From NCBI GenBank assembly GCA_963739375.1, contig CAVUAF010000014.1, forward strand, positions 1-64,000: 64,000 bases of DNA, read 5' to 3'. This document shows positions 30,731-39,299 of this stretch, one piece after another (the stretch's first letter is position 1; each line of letters starts with the position of its first letter). Made by a program: the position numbers and the translations under genes. The stretch comes from CAVUAF01 sp963739375 (GTDB lineage: Bacteria > Acidobacteriota > Terriglobia > Terriglobales > Acidobacteriaceae). The notes beneath the pieces are model-generated. The model made no database searches, was not told where the DNA came from, and was given only the letters and a program-made list of their open reading frames with translations.

Positions 30731-31198
30731 ATGCCCAAAGCCACAGCTCAAGACGCTCAACTGATCCTGCAACTCTACGACCTGCGCCGCGAGGCGGAGA
30801 TGCGCAAGGCGCGCAACTACGTCGGCATCGAGTGGTGGCCCAGCTCGATGGCGGACGTGGAAAAGACGGTCATGGCCCCGGCCAGCGATGCCAATCGCTG
30901 GTTCCGCCAGGTGCTCTCGTTCTGGGAGATGGCCGCGACCCTGGTGCTGCACGGCGCCGTGAACGAAGACCTTTTCCTCGACACGGCGCAGGAAATGTTC
31001 TTCGTCTACGCCAAGCTGAAGCCGTTCATCCCAGCCATGCGCGAAAAGTTCGCGTCGCCCGACTTCCTGGAGGTGATGGAAAAGGTCATTCAACGCACGC
31101 CGAAGGGGAGGAAGAAGGCCAAGGCCTTCGAGGAGCGCGTGGCGCGCGTCGGCAAGATGATGGCCGAGCAGAAGGCGAAGGCCGCCAAGCAGGCCTGA
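30731..31198 (+). CDS. Conserved hypothetical protein
   Basis: 155 residues, ATG preceded by GGAGGA at six bases. Mostly helical and soluble. Features are LILQLYDLRREAEMRKARNY, the aromatic stretch YVGIEWWPSSMAD, WFRQVLSFWEMAATLVLHG and a basic C-terminal helix (GRKKAKAFEERVARVGKMM). No catalytic motif, signal peptide or membrane segment. Not recognised. It lies 46 bases after topA on the same strand and may be cotranscribed. Confidence 0.7.
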   Translation: MPKATAQDAQLILQLYDLRREAEMRKARNYVGIEWWPSSMADVEKTVMAPASDANRWFRQVLSFWEMAATLVLHGAVNEDLFLDTAQEMFFVYAKLKPFIPAMREKFASPDFLEVMEKVIQRTPKGRKKAKAFEERVARVGKMMAEQKAKAAKQA

Positions 31199-31296
31199 GG
31201 CGGGCGGGCCGCGCGGAAAGAAATCCCTACCCTGGCGCTCCCAAGCCAGGAGCGGCCAGGGTGGGGCAGCCCCGCGATGTAAAATATCGTCTTCGC

Positions 31297-32343
31297 ATGT
31301 CTCTCAGCCGCCCGCAAGCCCTCGACCTCTTCCGCTCCGACGACCTGGTCGGCGTCGGCATGGAAGCCGACGCGCTGCGCCGCCGCCTGCATCCCGAGGG
31401 CGTGGTCAGCTACGTCATCGACCGCAACATCAACTACACCAACTTCTGCACCGAGTACTGCACCTTCTGCGCCTTCTACGCGCCGGTGAAAGGGCCGGGG
31501 CGCGCCAAGGGCTACGTGCTCGACTTCGCCACCATCTACGAAAAAATCCGCGAGACGGTGGAACTCGGCGGCACCGGCGTCCTCATGCAGGGCGGCCTGC
31601 ATCCCGACCTCAAGCTCGACTGGTACGAAGCCATGCTGCGCGGCATCAAGCAGCGCTTTCCGCAGGTGTGGCTGCACTGCTTCTCCGCCTCGGAGATCAT
31701 TCACTTTGCGGAGCTGAACGGGCTCAGCCTCCGCGACACCATCGTCCGGCTGCGCGATGCCGGCCTGGACTCGATTCCCGGCGGCGGCGCCGAGATCCTC
31801 GACGACGAGGTGCGCTCCCGCGTCGCCCGCCTCAAGTGCCTCACCCAGGACTGGGTGAACGTGCACCGCACCGCGCACCAACTGGGCATGCGCACTACCG
31901 CCACCATGATGTTTGGCGTCGGCGAAACGCTGGAGCAGCGCGTCAACCATCTCCAGGTCGTCTACGATCTGCAGGAAGAGACCCGCGGCTTTACCGCCTT
32001 CATCCCCTGGACCTTCCAGCCGCAGAACACGGCGCTCGGCGGGCGGCATTGGGACGAAGCCACGGCCGTGGAATATCTCCAGACGCTGGCCATCGCGCGC
32101 CTCTTTCTCTCCAACATCGAGAATGTGCAATCCAGCTGGGTGACGCAGGGCCTGAAGGTCTGCCAGCTCGGGCTGCGCTTTGGCGGCAACGACGTGGGCT
32201 CGGTGATGCTCGAGGAAAACGTGGTCAAGGCCGCGGGCGTGAGCAACTGCACCACCGAGGAGGAGCTGCGCCGCATCATTCGCGACGCCGGCTTCCGGCC
32301 GGTACAGCGCGACACCCTCTACCGCACCTACTTCCTGAATTAG
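31297..32343 (+). CDS. mqnC: Cyclic dehypoxanthinylfutalosine synthase MqnC
   Basis: 348 residues. Radical SAM enzyme of the futalosine menaquinone pathway. The [4Fe-4S] motif is CTEYCTFCAFY within NINYTNFCTEYCTFC. Other marks are GGTGVLMQGGLHPDL, GLDSIPGGGAEILDDEVR, TTATMMFGVGETLEQRV, FIPWTFQPQNTAL and GNDVGSVMLEENVVKAAG. TAAAAT at 31280-31285 just upstream resembles a -10 box. The pathway partner mqnA lies 5 kb away on the other strand. Confidence 0.95.
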   Translation: MSLSRPQALDLFRSDDLVGVGMEADALRRRLHPEGVVSYVIDRNINYTNFCTEYCTFCAFYAPVKGPGRAKGYVLDFATIYEKIRETVELGGTGVLMQGGLHPDLKLDWYEAMLRGIKQRFPQVWLHCFSASEIIHFAELNGLSLRDTIVRLRDAGLDSIPGGGAEILDDEVRSRVARLKCLTQDWVNVHRTAHQLGMRTTATMMFGVGETLEQRVNHLQVVYDLQEETRGFTAFIPWTFQPQNTALGGRHWDEATAVEYLQTLAIARLFLSNIENVQSSWVTQGLKVCQLGLRFGGNDVGSVMLEENVVKAAGVSNCTTEEELRRIIRDAGFRPVQRDTLYRTYFLN

Positions 32344-32402
32344 CGCGGCGGCAAGCGACGCAGCCGGCGCCCATTGGATTCCTTCACGTGCCCACCGGCT
32401 TT

Positions 32403-32423
32403 ATGTGTTACAGTGTAACACAT
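32403..32423. promoter_or_regulatory. Perfect 21-bp palindromic operator over the antitoxin start
   Basis: Ten-base arms ATGTGTTACA / TGTAACACAT around one central G. The last arm overlaps the ATG of the RHH antitoxin (32422). Ribbon-helix-helix antitoxins bind such palindromes at their own promoters, so autorepression of the RHH-PIN pair is the natural reading. Confidence 0.75.
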
Positions 32424-32640
32424 GTCCAATACCCTGACCATCCGCCTCGACAAGGACCTGGAACGGCTGCTGGACCGGCTGTGCAAGCGCACCGGGCAGA
32501 GCCGCAGCGTAATTGTCCGCGAAGCCTTGCGCCGCGAGCTCTCCGTGCGTCGCTTCCAGGAGATCCGCCGGCGCGTGCTCCCCTTTGCCGAGGCCCGGGG
32601 CTACCTGACCGACGAGGACGTGATGCGGGATGTCTCGTGA
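32422..32640 (+). CDS. Ribbon-helix-helix (CopG-type) antitoxin
   Basis: 72 residues. The N-terminal strand SNTLTIRLDKDLERLLDRLC, then GQSRSVIVREALRREL, is the RHH DNA-binding fold. The C terminus (RRRVLPFAEARGYLTDEDVMRDVS) is the flexible toxin-neutralising part. The stop overlaps the start of the PIN gene by four bases (GTGA). A perfect palindrome overlaps its own start codon, consistent with autoregulation. Confidence 0.9.
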   Translation: MSNTLTIRLDKDLERLLDRLCKRTGQSRSVIVREALRRELSVRRFQEIRRRVLPFAEARGYLTDEDVMRDVS

Positions 32641-33041
32641 GGGTGTTCCTCGACACCAACGTCCTGGCCGCCGCGTTTGGCACGCGTGGGCTGTGTGCCG
32701 ACCTGGTTCGCTACCTGCTCGCGGAACACCATCTGATCACCGGCGAGGTCGTCCTGGACGAGCTGCGCAAAGTGCTGGCCGGCCGTTTCCGGCTGCCCGC
32801 GAGCACGATTGCCGACATTCTCGACCTGCTGCGCGGCCAGGAGGTGGTGGCGAAACCGAAGAAACCGGCGCCCATCCCGCTCCGCGATCCTGACGATGCT
32901 TGGATTCTGGCCTCGGCCATCGCCGGCAAGGCGGATGTCCTGGCCACCGGGGACCACGACCTGCTGGACATCGCCGACACGGCCCCGCTGCCGATTCTCA
33001 GCCCGCGCGGGTTCTGGGAGTTGGTGCGCAACAAGGGCTGA
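32637..33041 (+). CDS. PIN-domain toxin, putative ribonuclease
   Basis: 134 residues, GTG start overlapping the antitoxin stop. Acidic PIN residues are visible: VFLDTNVLAAAF (first Asp), VLDELRKVL (Glu), PLRDPDDAWILASAIAGKADVLATGDHDLL (the DPDD and GDHD clusters). It belongs to the subfamily annotated as 'putative toxin-antitoxin system toxin component, PIN family'. Such toxins cut RNA in a Mg2+-dependent way; the target here is unknown. The longer upstream frame belongs to mqnC antiframe and is not coding. Confidence 0.9.
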   Translation: MRVFLDTNVLAAAFGTRGLCADLVRYLLAEHHLITGEVVLDELRKVLAGRFRLPASTIADILDLLRGQEVVAKPKKPAPIPLRDPDDAWILASAIAGKADVLATGDHDLLDIADTAPLPILSPRGFWELVRNKG

Positions 33042-33105
33042 TGCCCTCCGCCGTCCAGGCCGCCTGAACCCACCGCTCTAGCTTCAGGTAAAATCGTAGT
33101 CTGGC

Positions 33106-34750
33106 ATGCTGCCCTTCCCTGCACTCGTGGCCACCGTCATGCTCGCGGCGCCCCGCGGCCTGGGGCACTACCTGCGCACCCACTTCCTCGACACCACCTT
33201 CAAAGACAAGTACATCCCCAATGCGTTCGACCTGGCGCTGCTGATTCCGTATTTCGCGGTGATGTTCGTGCTCGCCGCCTACGGCCTGCACCGCTACTTC
33301 CTCGTCTATCTGTATTACAAGCACCGCCGCAATCGCGTGACCGCGCCGCCGGGGCAGTTCGCGGAGCTGCCGCGCGTGACCGTCCAGCTCCCGATCTACA
33401 ACGAGCGGTACGTGGTCGAGCGGCTGGTCGAAGCCGTCTGCCGGATGGAGTATCCGCGCGAGCTGCTCGAGATCCAGGTGCTGGACGATTCCACCGACGA
33501 AACGGTGGAGATGGCGCGGGCCGCGGTCGAGCGCTATGCCGCGCTCGGCTATCCCGTCGCCTACCTCCATCGCGAGCAACCGCGAAGGCTACAAGGCCGG
33601 CGCGCTGGCGGAGGGGATGAAGACAGCGCAGGGGCGAATTCATCGCCATCTTCGACGCCGACTTCGTCCCCGCCCGGATTTCCTGCAGCGCACCATCCAC
33701 TACTTCACCGATCCGAAGATCGGCATGGTGCAGACGCGCTGGACCTACCTCAACCGCGACTACTCGTTGCTGACGCAGGTGCGAAGCCATCCTGCTCGAC
33801 GGCCACTTCGTCGTCGAGCACGGCGCGCGGTCGCGCAGCGGCGGCTTCTTCAACTTCAACGGCACGGCCGGCATTTGGCGCCGCACAGGCCATCGAGGAT
33901 GCCGGCGGCTGGCAGCACGACACCCTGACCGAAGACACCGACCTCAGCTACCGCGCCCAGCTCCACGGCTGGCGGTTCGTCTACTTGCCGGAGATCGAGT
34001 GTCCCGCCGAGGTGCCCGTGGAAATGAACGCCTTCAAGGCGCAGCAGGCGCGCTGGGCCAAGGGCCTGATGCAGACGGCGAAGAAGATCCTGCCGCGCAG
34101 GTAGATGCGCAGCAAGCGTCCCGCTGCACGTAAAGCTCGAAGCCTGGTTCCACCTGACCGCCAACATCAGCTATCCGCTGATGGTCGTGCTCTCGGCGCT
34201 GCTGCTGCCGGCCATGATCGTCCGCTTCTATCAGGGCTGGTTCCAGATGCTGGTACATCGACCTGCCCCTGTTCCTGGCCTCCACCTTCTCGATCTCCAG
34301 CTTCTACCTGGCCGCAGCGGGAGCTGTATCCCAAGACGTGGAAGCGGACGTTTCTGCTATCTGCCGTTCCTGATGGCGCTGGGCATCGGCCTGACCATCA
34401 CCAATTCGCGCGCCGTGCTGGAGGCGCTGTTGGGGGTGAAGTCGCCGTTTGCGCGCACCCCCAAGTACCGCGTGGAAGCCCGCGGCGACAGCGCCGCCCG
34501 CGCCCGCAAGTACCGCCGCCGCCTGGGCTGGGTGCCCTGGGCCGAGCTCGCGGTCGGCGGCTACTTCGCCCTGACCGTGTGGTACGCGGTGGTGAACGAG
34601 AACTTCATCACCGTCCCCTTCCTCTGCATTTTCGTGCTCGGCTACTGGTACACGGGCGCCATGTCGCTGCTGCAAGGCCGCTTCGACCGCTACGGATTGC
34701 GCGGCGTCTCCTCGGAACCGCACGCGAAGCCCTACGCCGTCGGGGTCTAG
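33106..34750 (+). pseudogene. GT2 glycosyltransferase, CesA/CslA-like, with about nine frameshifts
   Basis: Stitching the frames gives a protein of about 545 residues. Two N-terminal helices are followed by a GT2 core (VTVQLPIYNERYVVERLVEA, LDDSTDET, DXD-type FDADFVP, TEDTDLSYRAQ, QQARW) and four or more C-terminal helices. This is the processive-synthase layout of glucomannan/cellulose synthases. Frame is lost near 33580, 33636, 33670, 33783, 33882, 34095-34120, 34252, 34311 and 34353. Most breaks read as one extra base. Between them the protein is well conserved, so assembly error is more likely than decay. Confidence 0.75.
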
Positions 34751-34828
34751 CCGCCATTCGGGCACGTCACGCGGCAGGGTGACAAAAATCACCGCTGACT
34801 GGCACTAAGGTGCTATCTACTGCCGCCC

Positions 34829-35077
34829 GTGGAAACGCTGTGCGCGAACCCGGAGTGTGCCGCCTCCTTGCGCGACGTCCAGCAGGGCCGCGTTTTCGTG
34901 CTCGACACGGAAACGCCGTTCCTGGCGGACCTCTCGGAGACGCACTACTTCTCGGCTCCGCCGCATGCCTTCCAGTATTTCTGGCTCTGCGACATCTGCG
35001 CGCAACACCTCACCCTGCAACTTGACGAAGACACGGCGGTCAGCGTCGTCCCAGCTCACGATTGCGCCGCCGCCTGA
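34829..35077 (+). CDS. Small cysteine protein, putative zinc binding (paralogue 1)
   Basis: 82 residues, GTG start. Pattern METLCANPECAAS ... FVLDTETP ... FQYFWLCDICAQHLTLQL: a CxxxxC pair near the N terminus and a CxxC pair after WL, likely one zinc site. 30% or more of positions match the next gene, so the two arose by tandem duplication. Family unknown. Confidence 0.7.
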   Translation: METLCANPECAASLRDVQQGRVFVLDTETPFLADLSETHYFSAPPHAFQYFWLCDICAQHLTLQLDEDTAVSVVPAHDCAAA

Positions 35078-35118
35078 GGACCGCAGCGGCACGGGCAGGT
35101 GCCGCGAAGAAGGTAGCC

Positions 35119-35364
35119 ATGGTGGGCACGTGCGCAAACCCCGGGTGTGGGACACCTTTCAAGTATTTCCGCGAAGGCCGTCTGTTCGCCTTCGACAGCG
35201 GCAGGCTCGATGCGGGTGCCGCCGCCAGGTTTCCGGATACATTCACCCAGGAAGCGCGCGGCTACCGCTACTTCTGGCTCTGCGGCGCGTGTGCGCAGGA
35301 CTGGACGCTGCGGGCGGCCGGCGCTGACGTTGCCCTGGTCCGCAGGCAGCGCGCCGCCGCCTGA
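35119..35364 (+). CDS. Small cysteine protein, putative zinc binding (paralogue 2)
   Basis: 81 residues. MVGTCANPGCGTPFKYFREGRLFAFDSG, then YRYFWLCGACAQDWTL. Same CxxxxC / CxxC layout as the gene 41 bases upstream, including CANP, EGRLFAFD versus QGRVFVLD, and YFWLC. ATG at 35119 chosen because the shared domain starts there; the frame is open to 35062. Function unknown. Confidence 0.75.
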   Translation: MVGTCANPGCGTPFKYFREGRLFAFDSGRLDAGAAARFPDTFTQEARGYRYFWLCGACAQDWTLRAAGADVALVRRQRAAA

Positions 35365-35432
35365 ATGCTGGCGCTTGCATGTTGCCGCCTGGGGACTACA
35401 ATGCCGCGACTCTGAAACTCCAGGAGGCACCG

Positions 35433-35915
35433 ATGAAGCTCATTTGCCGGAGCGCAGTCGCGCTGTTGTGCGTGGCCGCGGCCGGGATGGCGCAGCAGGC
35501 TGCCCCGAAGAAATCCGACACCGAGATGGGAGCGATCGTCAACCTGAGGAAGCTGGCAATGGCGGAGTCGGCGTACGCGATGGGCCACGAAAAGGAAGGC
35601 TTTGCCTGTGACCCGCAGGTGCTGACCAAACTGGAATGGCCCGGTTCACCGAGTCATGCGCCGCTGGTCGATGCCGCCCTGCTCAGCGGCGCCGGCCAGT
35701 ACAAGTTCTCGGTGCAGTGCGTCGGAAACGCGAAGCCTGCCGGAAAAATCAACGTCTTCGCGGTCCCGCTGGAGTCCGGCAGCGGCCTGCGGACCTTCTG
35801 CGGCACCCGGACGTTCCGTACGTGGCCGTTCGTCGGGACCAGCGAGTTCCCCATTCGCAGCCTCGCGGGAGCAACGGCGGAGAGCTGCCTGGCCTCCGGA
35901 AAGCCGCTGCCGTAA
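35433..35915 (+). CDS. Secreted pilin-like periplasmic protein
   Basis: 160 residues. Signal peptide MKLICRSAVALLCVAAAGMA with cleavage near AQQ. The mature part starts EMGAIVNLRKLAMAESAYAMGH, reminiscent of the helix of type II pseudopilins, followed by KEGFACDPQVLTKL and a pair of late Cys (FCGTRTF, ESCLASGKPLP). Ribosome site AGGAGG before the ATG. Exported role; specific function unknown. Confidence 0.65.
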   Translation: MKLICRSAVALLCVAAAGMAQQAAPKKSDTEMGAIVNLRKLAMAESAYAMGHEKEGFACDPQVLTKLEWPGSPSHAPLVDAALLSGAGQYKFSVQCVGNAKPAGKINVFAVPLESGSGLRTFCGTRTFRTWPFVGTSEFPIRSLAGATAESCLASGKPLP

Positions 35916-35923
35916 GGAGCAGG

Positions 35924-37753
35924 TCAGCTGGAGAGGGTTGCCACCGGGGCCGCGTTCCGGCGCGGCCGCCGGTTCGCCGCCAGGACCTTCTTGCGCAGCC
36001 GCAGCGACTTCGGCGTCACCTCGACGTACTCATCCTCGGCGATGAACTCGATCGCCTGTTCCAGGTTGAGGGTGCGGAAGGGGACCAGGCGGATGGCTTC
36101 ATCGGCGGTGGAAGAGCGCATGTTGGTCAGCTTCTTTTCCCGCACCGCGTTCACGTCCAGGTCGTTGTCGCGCGCGTTTTCCCCGACGATCATGCCTTCG
36201 TAGACGTCCACCCCGGGCCCGGTGAACAGCTCGCCGCGCTCCTGCAGGTTGTAGAGCGCATAGGCGGTGGTGGCGCCGGCGCGATCGGCCACCAGCGCGC
36301 CGGTCATGCGATGCGGGATCTCGCCCTGCCACTCGATGTAGCCGGCAAACAGGGAATTCATCACCATGGTGCCGCGGGTGTCGGTGAGCAGCTCGCCGCG
36401 CAACCCGATCAGGCTGCGGCTGGGCACGCGGAACTCCAGGCGCACCCGCCCATAGCCGTGGTTGTGCATCTTCTGCATCTCCGCTTTGCGCATCCCCATC
36501 TGCTCCATCACCACGCCCACGAATCCTTCCGGGATGTCCACCGTCAGGTGCTCCACCGGTTCCATCACCTTGCCGTCCACCTTCTTGGTGACGATCTCGG
36601 GCTTGCCGACCATGAGCTCGTAGCCTTCACGGCGCATCATCTCGATCAGGATGGAGAGCTGGAGTTCGCCGCGCCCCAGCACCTGGAAGGCGTCGGTGCT
36701 GCCGGTCTCGGCGACGCGGATGGAGACATTGGTGAGCAGCTCGCGGTCGAGGCGCTCGCGCAGGTTGCGCGAGGTCACGTACTCCCCTTCCCGCCCGGCG
36801 AAGGGAGAGGTGTTCACGGTGAACAGCATGGCGATGGTGGGCTCGTCAATCGCGATGACGGGCAGCGGCGCCGGGGTTTCCGCATGGGTGATGGTCTCGC
36901 CGATGGTGATGCCGGTGACCCCGGCCACGGCCACGATGTCGCCGAGTTCGGTCTGGGTCACGTCGACGCGGTGCAGCCCGTCGAACGAGAACAGCTTGGT
37001 GATCTTGACGCGCTGCAGCGAGCCGTCGAGCTTGGCGATGCCGACTTCGTCGCCGTAGTGCAGCGTGCCGTTGAAGACGCGCGCAATCGCCAGCCGCCCG
37101 AGATAGTCGCTGTAGTCGAGGTTGGCGACCAGCACCTGCAGCGTGCCCGCGGGATCGCCCTGCGGCGCCGGGATGGTCTTCACGATGGCGTCGAACAGCG
37201 GCTGCAGGTTCTGGCCGCCGCCCTGGGGGTCGCTGCTGGCGGTGCCCAGCCGGGCATTCGTGTACAGCACCGGGAACCCCAGCTGTTCCTCGGCCGCGTC
37301 GAGGTCGATAAACAGATCGTAGATTTCGTTCAGCACTTCCTGCGGGCGCGCATCGGCGCGGTCAATCTTGTTGATCACCACGATGGGCGGCAGTTTGGCC
37401 TGCAACGCCTTGCCCAGCACGTAGCGCGTCTGCGGCAGCGGCCCCTCGCTGGCATCCACCAGCAGCATGACCCCGTCCACCATCTTCAGCGCGCGTTCCA
37501 CCTCGCCGCCGAAGTCGCCGTGGCCCGGGGTGTCCACGATGTTGATCTTCACCTCGTGGTAGAACACGGCGGTGTTCTTGGCCAGGATGGTGATGCCGCG
37601 CTCGCGCTCCAGTTCATTGGAGTCCATGACCCGGTCCACCAGCTCCTGGTTGGCGCGGAAGACGCCGCTCTGGTGCAGCATGGCGTCCACCAGCGTGGTC
37701 TTGCCATGGTCCACATGGGCGATGATGGCGACATTGCGAATTTGCTGCGTCAA
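35924..37753 (-). CDS. typA: Ribosome-associated GTPase TypA/BipA
   Basis: 609 residues. Translational GTPase related to EF-G and LepA, acting in 50S assembly and stress. G1 AHVDHGKTTLVDAML, switch region RERGITILAKN, G3 DTPGHGDFGGEVER, G4 NKIDRADARP. The C-terminal BipA-specific region contains VGVVMEQMGMRKAEM and GTMVMNSLFAGY. The stop lies nine bases from the convergent secreted-protein stop. A heptamer element sits directly upstream of the start. Confidence 0.97.
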   Translation of the reverse strand: MTQQIRNVAIIAHVDHGKTTLVDAMLHQSGVFRANQELVDRVMDSNELERERGITILAKNTAVFYHEVKINIVDTPGHGDFGGEVERALKMVDGVMLLVDASEGPLPQTRYVLGKALQAKLPPIVVINKIDRADARPQEVLNEIYDLFIDLDAAEEQLGFPVLYTNARLGTASSDPQGGGQNLQPLFDAIVKTIPAPQGDPAGTLQVLVANLDYSDYLGRLAIARVFNGTLHYGDEVGIAKLDGSLQRVKITKLFSFDGLHRVDVTQTELGDIVAVAGVTGITIGETITHAETPAPLPVIAIDEPTIAMLFTVNTSPFAGREGEYVTSRNLRERLDRELLTNVSIRVAETGSTDAFQVLGRGELQLSILIEMMRREGYELMVGKPEIVTKKVDGKVMEPVEHLTVDIPEGFVGVVMEQMGMRKAEMQKMHNHGYGRVRLEFRVPSRSLIGLRGELLTDTRGTMVMNSLFAGYIEWQGEIPHRMTGALVADRAGATTAYALYNLQERGELFTGPGVDVYEGMIVGENARDNDLDVNAVREKKLTNMRSSTADEAIRLVPFRTLNLEQAIEFIAEDEYVEVTPKSLRLRKKVLAANRRPRRNAAPVATLSS

Positions 37754-37756
37754 GTC

Positions 37757-37862
37757 GGTTCTCGGTTCTCAGCTCTCAGTCGTCTGTGTTCTCCGCGCGC
37801 CGCCGGTGAACAGCCCTAGCTGGCCCAATCTCTGCGAACTGAGAACTGGGAACTGAGAACTA
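37757..37862. repeat. Inverted heptamer-array element between typA and tRNA-Ser
   Basis: Left arm GGTTCTC, GGTTCTC, AGCTCTC, AGTCGTC (37757-37784). Right arm GAACTGA, GAACTGG, GAACTGA, GAACTA (37836-37862), approximately the reverse complement. The 51-base interior has no ORF. It begins four bases upstream of the typA ATG and ends six bases from the 3' end of the tRNA. Confidence 0.8.
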
Positions 37863-37867
37863 GTTGC

Positions 37868-37958
37868 TGGCGGAGAGAGAGGGATTCGAACCCTCGATAC
37901 CCTTGCGAGGTATACACGCTTTCCAAGCGTGCGCCTTCAGCCACTCGGCCATCTCTCC
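37868..37958 (-). tRNA. tRNA-Ser (GGA)
   Basis: Acceptor GGAGAGA pairs with TCTCTCC, discriminator G, and CCA is encoded. Anticodon stem GCACGC/GCGTGT around loop TTGGAAA gives anticodon GGA. The long variable arm ATACC...GGTATC is typical of serine tRNAs. T-arm GAGGG-TTCGAAT-CCCTC. Confidence 0.97.
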
Positions 37959-38032
37959 GCAAAGGCGGCCATGAAAAAGACGCGCGGGCGCGCGTCTCCG
38001 GGCTGGCTCCATTGTATCGCAACCGCGTCGCG

Positions 38033-38659
38033 TTAACAGTTATCGCAGGACCGGCCGCGCAGTGCCTTGATCCCTTCGTGCGCGATTACCGGGACCATGG
38101 CCAGCGCCGCCGCGGGATCGGCCCACCACCAGCCGCGCAGCGCATTGGCCCCCAGCCCGGCCAGCAGGATTCCCGAGAGGTAGACGCAGAAGTCAGTCTG
38201 GCGGGCGTCCGCGTGCATGGCGTCGCTGGCCAGGCCGGCCGCCACCTGGCGTTTGCCGCGCGCCAGCAGCGGCATCACGACCAGCGATGCACAGGCCAGC
38301 GCAATCCCCGCCGGGCTGCGTTCCGCGGCCTGCCGGGTGAGGAGCGACCAGGAGGCGTCAACCGCGATATACAGCGCCAGCGCCAGGAAGCAGGCGCCGA
38401 CGATGCGAAGCGAAATTCTCTCGTTACGTTCGCGGCGCGCCGCATCGGCATCCACCGCCATGCGCCACAGGACCGCCGCGCCGGAAGTCACCTCGACCAG
38501 GCTGTCGATCCCAAAACCCACCAGGGAGATGCTGCCCGCCGCCACGCCGGCGGCCACGCCCACGACCGCCTCCAGCAGGTTCCAGGCGATAGTGAAGTAC
38601 GCCAGGCGTTTGCCCCGTTGGGCAAGCACGCTGCGGCTTAGAGGAGCAGCCTCCACCAT
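38033..38659 (-). CDS. Cation diffusion facilitator-like membrane protein
   Basis: 208 residues with five or six helices. TM2 contains FGIDSLVEVTSG, matching the DxxxE/D metal site of CDF transporters. A later helix contains SDAMHADARQTDFCVYLSG, where CDF proteins have HxxxD/DxxxD. There is no C-terminal cytoplasmic domain, and the protein ends in a CDNC tail. Such proteins export Zn2+, Co2+ or Fe2+ by proton exchange. Next to bacterioferritin, so iron is a reasonable but unproven substrate. Confidence 0.7.
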   Translation of the reverse strand: MVEAAPLSRSVLAQRGKRLAYFTIAWNLLEAVVGVAAGVAAGSISLVGFGIDSLVEVTSGAAVLWRMAVDADAARRERNERISLRIVGACFLALALYIAVDASWSLLTRQAAERSPAGIALACASLVVMPLLARGKRQVAAGLASDAMHADARQTDFCVYLSGILLAGLGANALRGWWWADPAAALAMVPVIAHEGIKALRGRSCDNC

Positions 38660-38720
38660 GGTTGGATGAAGCGCACAACCCCGGGCTGCAAGCCTCGCGC
38701 GCCCGGTTGCCGCGGCGGCG

Positions 38721-39200
38721 TCAGGCTTCTTCGTCGCGGATCTGCTGCGCCAGGTAGTTCTGGAGGCCGACCTCCTGGATGGCGTGCAGCTGCGCCTCCA
38801 GGTAGTCGATGTGCTCTTCCTCTTCGGTCAGGATGTGCTCCAGCAGCTCGCGCGAGCCGCTGTCGTTGGCGGCGCGGCACAGGTTGATGCCGTCGTTGAG
38901 GCGCTTTACCGCGTCGTACTCCAGTTGCAGGTCGCTCTCCATCTGCTCCTTCACCGTGCGCCCCACGTGGATCTTGAACATGTCGCTCATGTCAGGGGTG
39001 CCGTCGAGCAGCAGGATGCGTTCCATCACCGCCTCGGCGTGCTTCATTTCGCCGATAGATTCCTTGCGGATGATCTTCTCCAGTCGCTCGTAGCCCCAGT
39101 TCTCGCACATCTCGGAATGCAGGAAGTACTGGTTGATGGCGGTGAGCTCAGCCTTGAGCACCTGGTTGAGCACTTCGATGATTTTGGGATCGCCCTTCAC
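38721..39200 (-). CDS. bfr: Bacterioferritin
   Basis: 159 residues. Iron-storage 24-mer subunit with a dinuclear ferroxidase centre. All expected ligands are present: E18, E51, H54, E94, E127 and H130. Met52, the haem axial ligand, is present in GEMKHAEAVMERIL. Starts MKGDPKIIEVLN as in other Bfr. Adjacent to the CDF-like gene on the same strand with about 60 bases between them. Confidence 0.96.
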   Translation of the reverse strand: MKGDPKIIEVLNQVLKAELTAINQYFLHSEMCENWGYERLEKIIRKESIGEMKHAEAVMERILLLDGTPDMSDMFKIHVGRTVKEQMESDLQLEYDAVKRLNDGINLCRAANDSGSRELLEHILTEEEEHIDYLEAQLHAIQEVGLQNYLAQQIRDEEA

Positions 39201-39299
39201 GCGCAGCCTCCTCGCCGCCGGACGCCCCGGGAAGGGGTGCGCCCAGCGCGCCGAGAGCCAACATAGCAGAGGGTTTTCGGGTGTGGCAAACCGCCGGGC

